This document shows positions 17,652-26,014 of a stretch of 64,000 bases of DNA, piece after piece (within the stretch, counting starts at the first letter, position 1; every line of letters begins with the position of its first letter). The DNA lies in NCBI RefSeq assembly GCF_000737515.1, contig NZ_CP006587.1, forward strand, positions 1,655,001 through 1,719,000. The letters are read 5' to 3'. The notes below the pieces were generated by a model. It was not told where the DNA came from. It did no database searches and saw nothing but the letters and a program-made list of their open reading frames with translations. Position numbers and translations under genes: made by a program. This stretch comes from Hymenobacter sp. APR13. Lineage in GTDB: Bacteria > Bacteroidota > Bacteroidia > Cytophagales > Hymenobacteraceae.

Positions 17652-18338
17652 ATGAAGCACTTCTTTTACGCAGCTGCTTTTCTATTTCCTTGTGCAGGTG
17701 CCGCTCAGCAAACCACCTCTTCTGTTGCAGCGGTTTCTGATACGGCTGTGTACCACGGCACCTTTGTATCCTACCTGCCCGGCACTATACGCTTGCTCGA
17801 CGGACAGCTTATTCAGGGCTACGTGCCCATCCCTACCACGTACCCCGGCATTGGTGCTGACTTCAGTTATTACCCGGCGCATCCTCAAAGTAAGCCTAAG
17901 CCGAAAAAGCAAAATATGCAGGTTTCCCGGGTACACAGCATCACGGCCGGAACCCATTATTTGGAAACCATGCTGCTGCCCGACGGGGAGGAGCTGTACG
18001 ACCAGGAAATACTGGCTGAGCGGTTTGTAAATGGCCCAGTGGAGATTTTTCTGCAGGCTGAAGCCCAGCGTATCCCGGTGGCTTTGCCTGCGGGCGGCGC
18101 TATTTTAGGGGCAGCCATACCGTATACCAACAGCCACTTTTTTGTTCGGCGCAATGGCGTCTTGATGCAGGTATACCGGGGATCTTTCAAGGAAGTAATG
18201 AGCCAGTATCTGCACGACTATCCTGAGTTAGCGGCCAAGGTGCGGGCTGGCGAAAAAGACTACCACTACCGCAACCTGATTTCTATTGTCACAGAGTTCA
18301 ACGTTTACATCAGCCGAGCTTCCGGCACCAGCCGCTAA
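17652..18338 (+). CDS. Exported hypothetical protein linked to TldE (copy 1)
   Basis: This 228-residue protein has a Sec signal peptide (MKHFFYAAAFLFPCAGAAQQ). I do not recognise the family. It is a diverged paralog of the protein at 23753. Shared features run over the last 130 residues: LAERFVNGPVEIF, a following Pro/Gly stretch, AIPYTNSHFFVRRNG, FKEVMSQYLHDYPELAAKVR and a terminal EFNVY. Each copy directly follows a tldE gene, so it may be a substrate, inhibitor or partner of the TldDE protease. The start at 17652 is chosen for the signal peptide. Confidence 0.8.
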   Translation: MKHFFYAAAFLFPCAGAAQQTTSSVAAVSDTAVYHGTFVSYLPGTIRLLDGQLIQGYVPIPTTYPGIGADFSYYPAHPQSKPKPKKQNMQVSRVHSITAGTHYLETMLLPDGEELYDQEILAERFVNGPVEIFLQAEAQRIPVALPAGGAILGAAIPYTNSHFFVRRNGVLMQVYRGSFKEVMSQYLHDYPELAAKVRAGEKDYHYRNLISIVTEFNVYISRASGTSR

Positions 18339-18469
18339 TGGCTGCTGGCACCAACACCACGCTCAGCAACTTGAAAACGACTGGCAAGCCGTTGCACGAG
18401 AAAAACAACCTGGCGACTCCATCCGAAATCTGTGAATTCGCTTTCAACAGCTTCTTCAACACCGTGTAA
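18338..18469 (+). pseudogene. Possible degenerate tldE 3' remnant (43 codons)
   Basis: An open frame overlaps the preceding stop (TAATG) and encodes 43 residues. Its last 33 residues align without gaps, and to the same stop position, with the C-terminus of TldE1: NLKTTGKPLHEKNNL against NLEAIGKPVRVGGNL, then EFAFNSFFNTV against DFTFTSLSDAV. Thirteen of 34 positions are identical. The simplest reading is a decayed tail of a third tldE left by a duplication in this block. It could instead be a short coupled gene or a chance match. Confidence 0.4.
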
Positions 18470-18576
18470 TTTGATGAGCGAATGAAGGAGCAAACAGAGG
18501 AGTGTTGAGAATTCTCACTCTACCTGAACGCATATTCATCCACTTCTTCGCTCCTTCCTCCCTTCACTTACTGACC

Positions 18577-20229
18577 ATGAAAAGACGTGATTTTGTAGGC
18601 CTAACGGGCCTGGCTACCGGCGCTTTGCTGCTGCCTACTATTCCAGGTTTCGGCGAAGGCACGGCCGTGGACCCGTTGCGTCTGCTCGACGCGGCCGACG
18701 ACCCGGCCATTAAGAAGCGGCTGTCGGATGCGGCGCTGAATGCGGCCAAGTCGGCTGGCGCTACTTACGCCGACGTGCGCATTGGGCGCTACCTCAACCA
18801 GGGCGTGTTCACCCGCGAGAAGCAGGTGCAGAACATCGTCAGCTCCGAGAGCTACGGGGCAGGCATCCGGGTAATTGCCAACGGCACCTGGGGCTTCGCC
18901 TCCACCAACATCGTGACCGAGGCGGGCATGGCCAAGGCCGCGCAGCTGGCCGTGCAGATTGCCAAAGCCAACTCCAAGGTGCAGAAGCAGCCGGTGCAGC
19001 TGGCCCCGCAGCGCGGGTTTGGCGAGGTAAGCTGGAAGGCCCCGATTCAGCAAAACGCCTTTGCCGTGCCCATCAAGGACAAGGTGGATCTGCTGCTGAA
19101 CGCCAACGCCAAGGCCCTCGACAACGGCGCGTCGTTCGTGAATTCGGTGCTGTTTCAGGTGAACGAGCAGAAGTACTTCGCCAGCACCGACGGCTCCTAT
19201 ATCGACCAGGACGTGCACCGCATCTGGCCCACGTTCGGCGTCACGGCCATCGACCGGGCGTCGGGCAAGTTCCGCTCGCGGCAGTCGTTGAGCGCCCCGA
19301 TGGGCCTAGGCTACGAGTATCTCACGCCTAAGCCCGAAGACAAGATTGCCGGGCCCGAAGGGTCCGACGTATTCGGCTACCGCAACTCCTACGACATCCT
19401 GGAAGACGTGGTGCGCGCCACCAAGCAGGTGAAACAGAAGCTGACCGCCAAGAGCGTGACGCCCGGCAAATACGACCTCGTGCTCGACCCGCACCACCTC
19501 GGCCTGACCATCCACGAATCGGTAGGTCACCCGCTGGAGCTGGACCGCGTGCTGGGCTACGAGGCCAACTACGCCGGCACCTCTTTCGCCACGCTGGAGT
19601 GGAAGGCCAAAGGCACGCCCTACGGCTCCAAGCAGGTCAACATTGTGGCCGATAAGCTGCAGCCCGGCTCACTCGGCGCGGTAGGTTACGACGACGAGGG
19701 TGTGAAAACCAAGGAGTGGGACCTGATCAAGGAAGGCACGCTCGTGGACTACGAGAAAATCCGCGACCAGGCGGCCATCGTGGGCCAGACCGAGTCGGAT
19801 GGCTGCTGCTACTCGCAGTCGTGGCGCGACGTGCAGTTCCAGCGCATGCCCAACGTCAGCCTGCGCCCCAGCACCACCAAGATGAGCGTGGATGAGATGG
19901 TGAGCAAGGTGGACAAGGGCATCTACATTGCCGGCAACGGCTCGTTCAGCATCGACCAACAGCGCTACAACTCCCAGTTCGGCGGGCAGGTGTTTTACGC
20001 CATCGAGAAAGGCAAAATCACGGGCATGCTCGAAGACGTGGCTTACCAGACCAACACGCTGGAGTTCTGGAACAGCTGCGCCGGCTCCTGCGACGCCTCC
20101 GACTACCGGCTGGCCGGCTTCTTCAACGACGGCAAAGGCCAGCCTTCGCAAAGCTCGGCCGTGAGCCACGGCTCCGCCACCACCCGCTTCAACGGCGTCA
20201 ACGTCATCAACACCGCCCGCAAGATTTAA
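18577..20229 (+). CDS. tldD: TldD-family metalloprotease with Tat signal (paralog 2)
   Basis: This 550-residue protein opens MKRRDFVGLTGLATGALLLP, a twin-arginine-type leader. The ATG at 18577 is chosen because all three paralogs begin with the same MKRR leader. The metal motif is HESVGH followed by PLELDR, and the C-terminal SCAGSCDASDYR supplies a likely third ligand. It is highly similar to paralogs 1 and 3 throughout. No tldE follows directly; repeat B2 and a strong terminator separate it from paralog 3, so it may share a TldE partner. Confidence 0.9.
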   Translation: MKRRDFVGLTGLATGALLLPTIPGFGEGTAVDPLRLLDAADDPAIKKRLSDAALNAAKSAGATYADVRIGRYLNQGVFTREKQVQNIVSSESYGAGIRVIANGTWGFASTNIVTEAGMAKAAQLAVQIAKANSKVQKQPVQLAPQRGFGEVSWKAPIQQNAFAVPIKDKVDLLLNANAKALDNGASFVNSVLFQVNEQKYFASTDGSYIDQDVHRIWPTFGVTAIDRASGKFRSRQSLSAPMGLGYEYLTPKPEDKIAGPEGSDVFGYRNSYDILEDVVRATKQVKQKLTAKSVTPGKYDLVLDPHHLGLTIHESVGHPLELDRVLGYEANYAGTSFATLEWKAKGTPYGSKQVNIVADKLQPGSLGAVGYDDEGVKTKEWDLIKEGTLVDYEKIRDQAAIVGQTESDGCCYSQSWRDVQFQRMPNVSLRPSTTKMSVDEMVSKVDKGIYIAGNGSFSIDQQRYNSQFGGQVFYAIEKGKITGMLEDVAYQTNTLEFWNSCAGSCDASDYRLAGFFNDGKGQPSQSSAVSHGSATTRFNGVNVINTARKI

Positions 20230-20243
20230 GCCTACGGTTCACA

Positions 20244-20343
20244 GAACGTCATGCTGAGCGAAGTCGAAGCATCTCTATCTCTGGCTAATCAACGCTGTTA
20301 CAACGAAGCGGTAGAGATGCTTCGGCAAGCTCAGCATGACGGC
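20244..20343. repeat. Long inverted repeat, family B (copy B2)
   Basis: The left arm starts GAACGTCATGCTGAGC and the right arm ends GCTCAGCATGACGGC. The outer 30-31 bp are complementary apart from a 4-5 bp internal difference, around an AT-richer centre. It lies between tldD2 and tldD3, just upstream of a terminator. Confidence 0.85.
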
Positions 20344-20365
20344 CTTGTACGTTTCATCCAGTCAT

Positions 20366-20399
20366 AAAAACCGCCCGGAAAATTCCGGGCGGTTTTTTT
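20366..20399 (+). terminator. Terminator between tldD2 and tldD3
   Basis: Stem CCGCCCGGAA (20371-20380), 2 nt, TTCCGGGCGG (20383-20392), flanked by AAAAA and seven T. It should end the tldD2 transcript, so tldD3 probably has its own promoter. Confidence 0.92.
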
Positions 20400-20502
20400 A
20401 TTAGCTTTTCCAAATATTACGGCGACGCCAAACAACCCTGCTCCCGGTTGCCGTATCTATTGCCTTACGTGTGTATTCCTTCTCCCCTAACATTTCCGCA
20501 CT

Positions 20503-22149
20503 TTGAAAAGACGTGATTTTGTGGGACTCACCGGCCTAGCGGCCGGCGGTCTGCTGCTCCCCAGCCTACCGGGCATGGGCGGTATCTTCGTCGAGCCCGA
20601 GCAGCTGCTCGACGCCATCGACCCAGCCCTGAAAAAGCGGCTGGCGGATGCGGCACTGAACGCGGCCAAAGCCGCCGGCGCCAGCTACACCGACGTGCGC
20701 ATCGGGCGCTACCTCAACCAGTACGTTTTCACGCGCGAGAAGCAGGTGCAGAACATCGTGAGCACCGAGAGCTTTGGGGCAGGTGTGCGGGCGCTGGTGA
20801 ACGGGGCCTGGGGCTTCGCTTCTACCAACACCGTGACGGAAGCTGGCCTGGCCGAAGCCGCCCGCACGGCCGTGGCCATTGCCAAAGCCAACCAGAAGGT
20901 GCAGAAGCAGCCCGTGCAGCTGGCCCCGCAGCGCGGCTACGGCGAGGTGAGCTGGAAGACGCCCATCGAGCGCAACTTCGCCGAGGTGCCCGTGAAGGAG
21001 AAGGTAGACCTGCTGCTGGCCGCCAACGGCGCGGCCCTCAGCAACGGCGCCAGCTACGTCAACTCGGCCCTGTTTCAGGTGAACGAGCAGAAGTACTTCG
21101 CCAGCACCGACGGCTCCTACATCGACCAGGACATCCACCGCATCTGGCCTACGTTCGATGTGACGGTGGTAGACCGCACGACCGGCAAGTTCCGCTCGCG
21201 CGGCGCTATGGCCTCGCCGATGGGCCTCGGCTACGAGTACCTCACGCCCCGCGCCGCCGACAAGATGGCCGGCCCGCAGGGCACCAGCGTCATCGGCTAC
21301 AAGCAGCGCTACGACATGCTGGAAGACGCCGCCCTGGCCGCCAAGCAGGCCAAGGAAAAGCTCACCTGCAAATCCGTAACGCCCGGCAAGTACGACCTCG
21401 TGCTGGACCCTTCGCACCTGGGCCTGACCATCCACGAAAGCGTGGGTCACCCGCTGGAACTGGACCGCGTGCTGGGCTACGAGGCCAACTACGCCGGCAC
21501 CTCCTTCGCCACGCTGGAATGGAAGGCCAAGAACCTGCCTTACGGCTCCAAACAGGTCAACATTGTGGCCGACAAGCTGCAGCCCGGCTCACTCGGCGCC
21601 GTGGGCTACGACGACGAAGGCGTGAAGACCAAGGAGTGGGATTTGATCAAGGAAGGCAAGCTGGTGAACTACCAGAAGATCCGCGACCAGGCGGCCATCG
21701 TGGGCCAGACCGAGTCCGACGGCTGCTGCTACGCCGACTCCTGGAGCAGCGTGCAGTTTCAGCGCATGCCCAACGTGAGCTTGCGCCCCGGCACCGAAAA
21801 GCTGAGCGTGGACGAGATGATCAGCAAGGTGGACAAGGGCATCTACATTGCCGGCGAGGGTTCCTACTCCATTGACCAGCAGCGCTACAACTTCCAGTTC
21901 GGCGGCAAGGTGTTCTACGCCATCGAGAAAGGCAAAATCACGGGCATGCTCGAAGACGTGGCCTATCAAGCCAACACCCAGGAGTTCTGGAACTCCTGCG
22001 CCGGCTCCTGCGACGCCTCCGACTACCGTTTCCTGGGCACCTTCTTCGACGGCAAGGGCCAGCCCAGCCAGGTGTCGGCCGTGAGCCACGGCTCCAGCAC
22101 CACCCGCTTCAACGGCGTCAACGTCATCAACACCGCCCGGAAAATCTAG
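20503..22149 (+). CDS. tldD: TldD-family metalloprotease with Tat signal (paralog 3)
   Basis: This 548-residue protein starts with TTG and the leader MKRRDFVGLTGLAAGGLLLP, a twin-arginine-type signal. It carries HESVGH-PLELDR and the C-terminal SCAGSCDASDYR. It is closest to paralog 2 (many identical segments, for example NIVADKLQPGSLGAVGYDDE). It precedes tldE2 across inverted repeat A2, so the two probably form a matched pair. The TTG start is supported by alignment with the ATG-started paralog 2 and by the signal beginning at residue 1. Confidence 0.9.
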   Translation: MKRRDFVGLTGLAAGGLLLPSLPGMGGIFVEPEQLLDAIDPALKKRLADAALNAAKAAGASYTDVRIGRYLNQYVFTREKQVQNIVSTESFGAGVRALVNGAWGFASTNTVTEAGLAEAARTAVAIAKANQKVQKQPVQLAPQRGYGEVSWKTPIERNFAEVPVKEKVDLLLAANGAALSNGASYVNSALFQVNEQKYFASTDGSYIDQDIHRIWPTFDVTVVDRTTGKFRSRGAMASPMGLGYEYLTPRAADKMAGPQGTSVIGYKQRYDMLEDAALAAKQAKEKLTCKSVTPGKYDLVLDPSHLGLTIHESVGHPLELDRVLGYEANYAGTSFATLEWKAKNLPYGSKQVNIVADKLQPGSLGAVGYDDEGVKTKEWDLIKEGKLVNYQKIRDQAAIVGQTESDGCCYADSWSSVQFQRMPNVSLRPGTEKLSVDEMISKVDKGIYIAGEGSYSIDQQRYNFQFGGKVFYAIEKGKITGMLEDVAYQANTQEFWNSCAGSCDASDYRFLGTFFDGKGQPSQVSAVSHGSSTTRFNGVNVINTARKI

Positions 22150-22158
22150 CGGCGAGGA

Positions 22159-22269
22159 CCTCACCCCAACCCCTCTCCAAAGGGAGAGGGGAACTAGCTC
22201 TAAAAAGATAGTCCAGCTAGAACACTAGAGCTAGAGCCCCTCTCCCTTTGGAGAGGGGTTGGGGTGAGG
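22159..22269. repeat. Long inverted repeat, family A (copy A2)
   Basis: Arms 22159-22191 and 22237-22269 are 33 bp and perfectly complementary around a 45-bp centre. Each arm contains the nested palindrome CCCCTCTCC/GGAGAGGGG. The tail GGGGAACTAGCTC is shared with copy A1. It occupies the gap between tldD3 and tldE2. Confidence 0.92.
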
Positions 22270-22314
22270 CAACTACAGCTAGGGCTACTTCCCATCCAAA
22301 CGACATCAAACTAC

Positions 22315-23640
22315 ATGGCAATTCTTTCCCAAGACGAAGCCCAGGCCATCCTGAAAAAGGTGCTGAGCTTTTCCACCGCCGACGAGTGCGCGGCCCAGCT
22401 TGATGGGCGCACTACCGGCAACATCCGCTACGCCCGCAACAACGTCAGCACGGCCGGCTCGTCCAGCAACGTGAGTCTGGCTGTGGAGGCGCGCTTCGGC
22501 AAGCGCAGCGGCGTGGCCACCTGCAACCAGTTCGACGACGCCACCCTGCGCCGCTGCGTGCAGCGGGCCGAGGAAATTGCGCGCCTCGCCCCCGAAGACC
22601 CCGAGTACATGCCCATGCTGGGGGCCCAGCAATACCTGACGCCCACCACCTACGCCGCCAGCACGGCCGGCATCACGCCCGACTTCCGGGCCCAGGTGGC
22701 CCAGGACAGCATTGCGCTCTGCGAAGCCCGCAAGCTCACGGCCGCCGGCTACCTCGAAGACGGCCCCAGCTTCACGGCCATCCGCAACAACAAGGGCCTC
22801 GAAGGCTACCAGCAGCTCACCAACCTCGACTTCTCCGTAACGGTGCGCACGCCCGACGGCACCGGCTCGGGCTACGCCGTGGCCGACTACACCGACGTGA
22901 CCAAGTTCGACGCCAAGGCCCTCACCAAGCGCGCCGCCGACAAGGCCTCGGGCTCGGTGAATGCCAAGGCCATTGAGCCGGGCAAGTACACGGTGATTCT
23001 GGAGCCGGCCGCACTGGTGTCGGACGAGGGCATGCTGAACCGCCTGATTTACGCGCTGGGCGCCCGTGAGGCCGATGAGGGCCGCTCGTTCCTGAGCAAA
23101 AAGGGAGGCGGCAATAAGCTCGGCGAAAAGATGTTCGACCCGCGCGTGACCATCTACTCCGACCCGCTGAACGCCACCGCCCCCGGCCGCGTGTTCGACG
23201 GCGACGGGCTGCCCGTGAAGCGCATGAACTGGGTGGAGAAAGGCGTGGTGAAAAACCTGTTTTACTCGCGCTTCTGGGCCGAGAAAAACAAGAAGCAGGC
23301 CACGGCTTTCCCGAGCGGCTTCGTGATGGAAGGCGGCACCCAAAGCGTGGAAGACCTCATCAAAGGCACCGCCAAGGGCATCCTCGTCACGCGCCTATGG
23401 TACATCCGCGACGTGGACCCGCAGACGCTGCTCGTCACGGGCCTGACACGCGACGGAACGTTCTATATCGAGAACGGCAAAATCAAGCACCCCATCAAAA
23501 ACATGCGCTTCAACGAAAGCCCGGTGATTATGCTCAACAACATCGAGGCCATCGGCAAGGCCCAGCGGCTGGGCGGCAACATGGTGCCCCCGCTGAAAAT
23601 CCGCGACTTCACGTTCACCAGCCTCTCCGACGCGGTGTAG
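22315..23640 (+). CDS. tldE: TldE/PmbA-family protein (paralog 2)
   Basis: This 441-residue protein has the same layout as TldE1: MAILSQDEAQAILKKVLSF at the start, GSGYAV and RSFLSKKGGG inside, LKIRDFTFTSLSDAV at the end. It has no HExxxH motif and no signal peptide. It should pair with TldD3 (upstream) and perhaps TldD2. The start at 22315 is fixed by alignment with paralog 1. A hairpin and then the second exported hypothetical protein follow, repeating the order seen in the first module. Confidence 0.9.
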   Translation: MAILSQDEAQAILKKVLSFSTADECAAQLDGRTTGNIRYARNNVSTAGSSSNVSLAVEARFGKRSGVATCNQFDDATLRRCVQRAEEIARLAPEDPEYMPMLGAQQYLTPTTYAASTAGITPDFRAQVAQDSIALCEARKLTAAGYLEDGPSFTAIRNNKGLEGYQQLTNLDFSVTVRTPDGTGSGYAVADYTDVTKFDAKALTKRAADKASGSVNAKAIEPGKYTVILEPAALVSDEGMLNRLIYALGAREADEGRSFLSKKGGGNKLGEKMFDPRVTIYSDPLNATAPGRVFDGDGLPVKRMNWVEKGVVKNLFYSRFWAEKNKKQATAFPSGFVMEGGTQSVEDLIKGTAKGILVTRLWYIRDVDPQTLLVTGLTRDGTFYIENGKIKHPIKNMRFNESPVIMLNNIEAIGKAQRLGGNMVPPLKIRDFTFTSLSDAV

Positions 23641-23681
23641 GGTGATGTCGATACGTCAGGCATGACAGTACTTTGTATCTT

Positions 23682-23723
23682 CGGCCTCTTTGTGTTGCCT
23701 GGCAGCGCGGAGAGGCCGTTTTT
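23682..23723 (+). terminator. Terminator-like hairpin after tldE2
   Basis: CGGCCTCT (23682-23689) pairs with AGAGGCCG (23711-23718), followed by TTTTT. It lies between tldE2 and the exported protein at 23753, in the same place as the hairpin in the first module. A -7-like TACTTTG (about 23669) lies just before it. Confidence 0.65.
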
Positions 23724-23752
23724 GTAGTGTCTTATTTTATTCCTTCTGTCTG

Positions 23753-24433
23753 ATGAAGCATTTTCTACCCGGCGTATTTTTATGGATGGCCACCACCGCA
23801 GGCCACGCCCAGCAAAGCCCGGCCGTGGCGCCGGCCGACACCGCCCGGCAGCTAGCCGATACCAGCAACCGGAGCGGCTACGCGCTGGGCGAGGTAACGA
23901 CGCCGGAGAGCCGGTTGGTGAAAGCCTACTTCCCTAAAAGTGTGAATGGCTTCGCCCGGAGCATTTCCTTCTACTACGAGCACCCGGAAGCGCGGCCAGT
24001 GCCGAAAGTGCACACCATCAGCGTCGACAAAATCCGGAGCATGATGGTGCACGAGCAGTACTCCGAAACGCTTGTTATAGGTGGCAAAAGCCTGCACCTC
24101 CTGGCGGCCCGACTGGTAGACGGCCCGGTGGAGCTGTTCAATTTTGCTGAGGCCAGGGCTGTACCGCTGCCCATTCCAATACCGGGCGCGGCGCTGATTC
24201 CGGTGTTGAGCATCCCGTACACCAACAACCGCTGGTTTCTACGGCGCGGCGGCGAACTGGTGGAAGTAAAGCGCAGCCACTTCATGGAACAGCTCAGCCA
24301 GTACCTGAGCACGCAGCCCACACTTGCCGACAGAGTGCGCAACAACACAGAAGGCTACCGCTACCAAGATATGGTGCGCATCATCGGTGAGTACAACCAG
24401 CAGCAGACCGCCGCCGGCAACACCGGCAACTAA
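23753..24433 (+). CDS. Exported hypothetical protein linked to TldE (copy 2)
   Basis: This 226-residue protein has a Sec signal peptide (MKHFLPGVFLWMATTAGHAQ). It is a paralog of the protein at 17652. Shared signatures are LAARLVDGPVELF, SIPYTNNRWFLRRGG, FMEQLSQYLSTQPTLADRVR and a final EYN, while the first 90 residues have diverged. No catalytic motif or known domain is apparent. Co-duplication with tldE suggests a shared role. The start is set by the signal peptide. Confidence 0.8.
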   Translation: MKHFLPGVFLWMATTAGHAQQSPAVAPADTARQLADTSNRSGYALGEVTTPESRLVKAYFPKSVNGFARSISFYYEHPEARPVPKVHTISVDKIRSMMVHEQYSETLVIGGKSLHLLAARLVDGPVELFNFAEARAVPLPIPIPGAALIPVLSIPYTNNRWFLRRGGELVEVKRSHFMEQLSQYLSTQPTLADRVRNNTEGYRYQDMVRIIGEYNQQQTAAGNTGN

Positions 24434-24449
24434 CCACTCCACCCGCCAC

Positions 24450-24552
24450 ACGCAAAGTCAGCCTCCACCACAAAGTGCGTCCCATCCACCACGAAGTGCG
24501 AGCCATCCACAAAATCCGTGAAATCCGCTTAAATCCGCGCTAATCCGTGATC
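24450..24552. repeat. Quasi-repeat tract with AAATCCG words
   Basis: Two degenerate tandem patterns follow each other: CCAC-AAAGTGCG-CCATCCAC-type units of about 22-25 bp, then AAATCCGTG/AAATCCGCT/AAATCCGCG/TAATCCGTG units of about 10 bp. Similar AATCCG words recur at 54603-54632. The tract ends at the convergent gene at 24553. Confidence 0.5.
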
Positions 24553-25167
24553 CTAGTGGCCGAACTTCAAGCCCACTGACACCTGAATCACGCGGTTTTT
24601 CAGGCGCGGGTCGTTGGCGCCGTTCAGGTCGGCCACGTCGTTCACGTCGTTGAGGCCGGCCGTGTAGCGGGCCCCCAGAATAAACGACCCGACTTCGAGG
24701 CCGGCTCCGGCGGCCAGACTGAAATCGGTCTTTTTGTAGTTGTTGGCGGCGTCGCGGTCTACTGGGCCGTATCCGTCGGCGGCGCTGATGAGCAGCGTGC
24801 CGTCTTCGCGGGCGCCTAGCAGCAGGCCGAATTGCGGGCCGCCCTCCACGTACACCGGCCCCACTTTCACGTGAGCCAGCAGCGGTACGTTAAGGTAGTG
24901 CAGCTTGGTGTCGTAATTGGCCAGCGTGGAGCGGAACTCGGAGCCCTGCAGCGAGTACAGCACCTCGGGCTGGATGGACAGCGGCCCCAGCACCGGAATA
25001 CGCGCGAAGACGCCTACGTGGTAGCTGGTTTTGTAGCGCGTGTCCATCCCGATGTTTTCGCCGTTGAGAATGGCGCCATTGACGCCGGCTTTGATGCCGA
25101 CCTGAGCGTGGGCCGTGGCCGCCGCCGCCAGCAGCGGGAGCAGTAGCAAGAAGGTGTGTGTTTTCAT
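24553..25167 (-). CDS. Outer-membrane beta-barrel protein (porin-family-like)
   Basis: This 204-residue protein has a signal peptide (MKTHTFLLLLPLLAAAATAHAQ). Alternating amphipathic strands follow, typical of the small Bacteroidota beta-barrel family, such as VGIKAGVNGAILNGENIG, YHVGVFARIPVLGPLSIQ and, at the end, VIQVSVGLKFGH with its C-terminal aromatic pattern. It probably sits in the outer membrane with eight or so strands; ligand or function is unknown. The start at 25167 is chosen for the signal peptide. Confidence 0.85.
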   Translation of the reverse strand: MKTHTFLLLLPLLAAAATAHAQVGIKAGVNGAILNGENIGMDTRYKTSYHVGVFARIPVLGPLSIQPEVLYSLQGSEFRSTLANYDTKLHYLNVPLLAHVKVGPVYVEGGPQFGLLLGAREDGTLLISAADGYGPVDRDAANNYKKTDFSLAAGAGLEVGSFILGARYTAGLNDVNDVADLNGANDPRLKNRVIQVSVGLKFGH

Positions 25168-25383
25168 AGCGCGCAGTAGCTTGTTGTTGCAGAATACTTT
25201 AACGCATCCAGCCGCCGGTACGCATATATCCCGGCGCATAACTTTTCGCCGCTGGCCTCTCAGGTAACACCTCGGCAGTATTTTGCTGCCCAAGCCACCT
25301 TACGGCCACTGCTGCGTCTGTAGCTGTTGGCTGCCGCAAAACCTGCTACTTCATCACTCCATCACCTCATCACCCCAAAATAA

Positions 25384-26007
25384 ATGCCCGCTCCCTTCAC
25401 CTTCGTGCGCCTGCAATACCGCTCCGGCGACTGGAACGGCGTAGACGAGCGGATGCCCACCAACCTACTCCACTCCATGATTCAGTACACCAAAGTGCCG
25501 GTGGTGCAGAAGGAGAAAGTAGTGGCCCTCGACTCGGCGGAGCTATTCCGCTACCCGTTCTGCTACCTATCGGGGCACCGGCTGGTGCAGTTTTCGGCCG
25601 CGGAGAAAAAGAACTTCATCCAGTACGTGCGCAACGGCGGCTTCGTGTTCGTGGATGACTGCAACCACGACATCGACGGGCTGTTTGCGCGCAGCTTTGA
25701 GGAGCAGATGCGGCAGTGCTTCGGGGCGGGGGCGCTGAAGAAAATACCCAAGACCCACGCCATCTACTCGCAGTTTTTCCAGTTTCCGGATGGCCCGCCA
25801 CCCACCTCGTTCGAGCTCAACGGCTGGGGCGACGACCTGGTGCACGACTACCTGAAAGGCATCGAAATCAACGGCCGCCTGGGCGTGCTCTACTCCAACA
25901 AAGACTACGGCTGCGAGTGGGACTACGACTTCCGCAACAAGCGGTTCCTGGCCGAAGACAACACCAAGTTCGGGGTGAACATTCTGCTGTATGCCCTCAC
26001 GGCGTAG
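25384..26007 (+). CDS. DUF4159 domain protein
   Basis: This 207-residue protein without a signal peptide matches the DUF4159 pattern: VRLQYRSGDWNGVDERMPTN, an internal FVFVDDCNHDIDG, and a C-terminal GCEWDYDFRN. The fold is related to glutamine-amidotransferase/ThuA-like domains. In many Bacteroidota DUF4159 genes sit with moxR, DUF58 and batA. Here those genes begin 1 kb downstream, separated by one opposite-strand gene, so it probably belongs to the same functional cluster. The molecular role is unknown. Confidence 0.88.
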   Translation: MPAPFTFVRLQYRSGDWNGVDERMPTNLLHSMIQYTKVPVVQKEKVVALDSAELFRYPFCYLSGHRLVQFSAAEKKNFIQYVRNGGFVFVDDCNHDIDGLFARSFEEQMRQCFGAGALKKIPKTHAIYSQFFQFPDGPPPTSFELNGWGDDLVHDYLKGIEINGRLGVLYSNKDYGCEWDYDFRNKRFLAEDNTKFGVNILLYALTA

Positions 26008-26014
26008 TGGCGCC

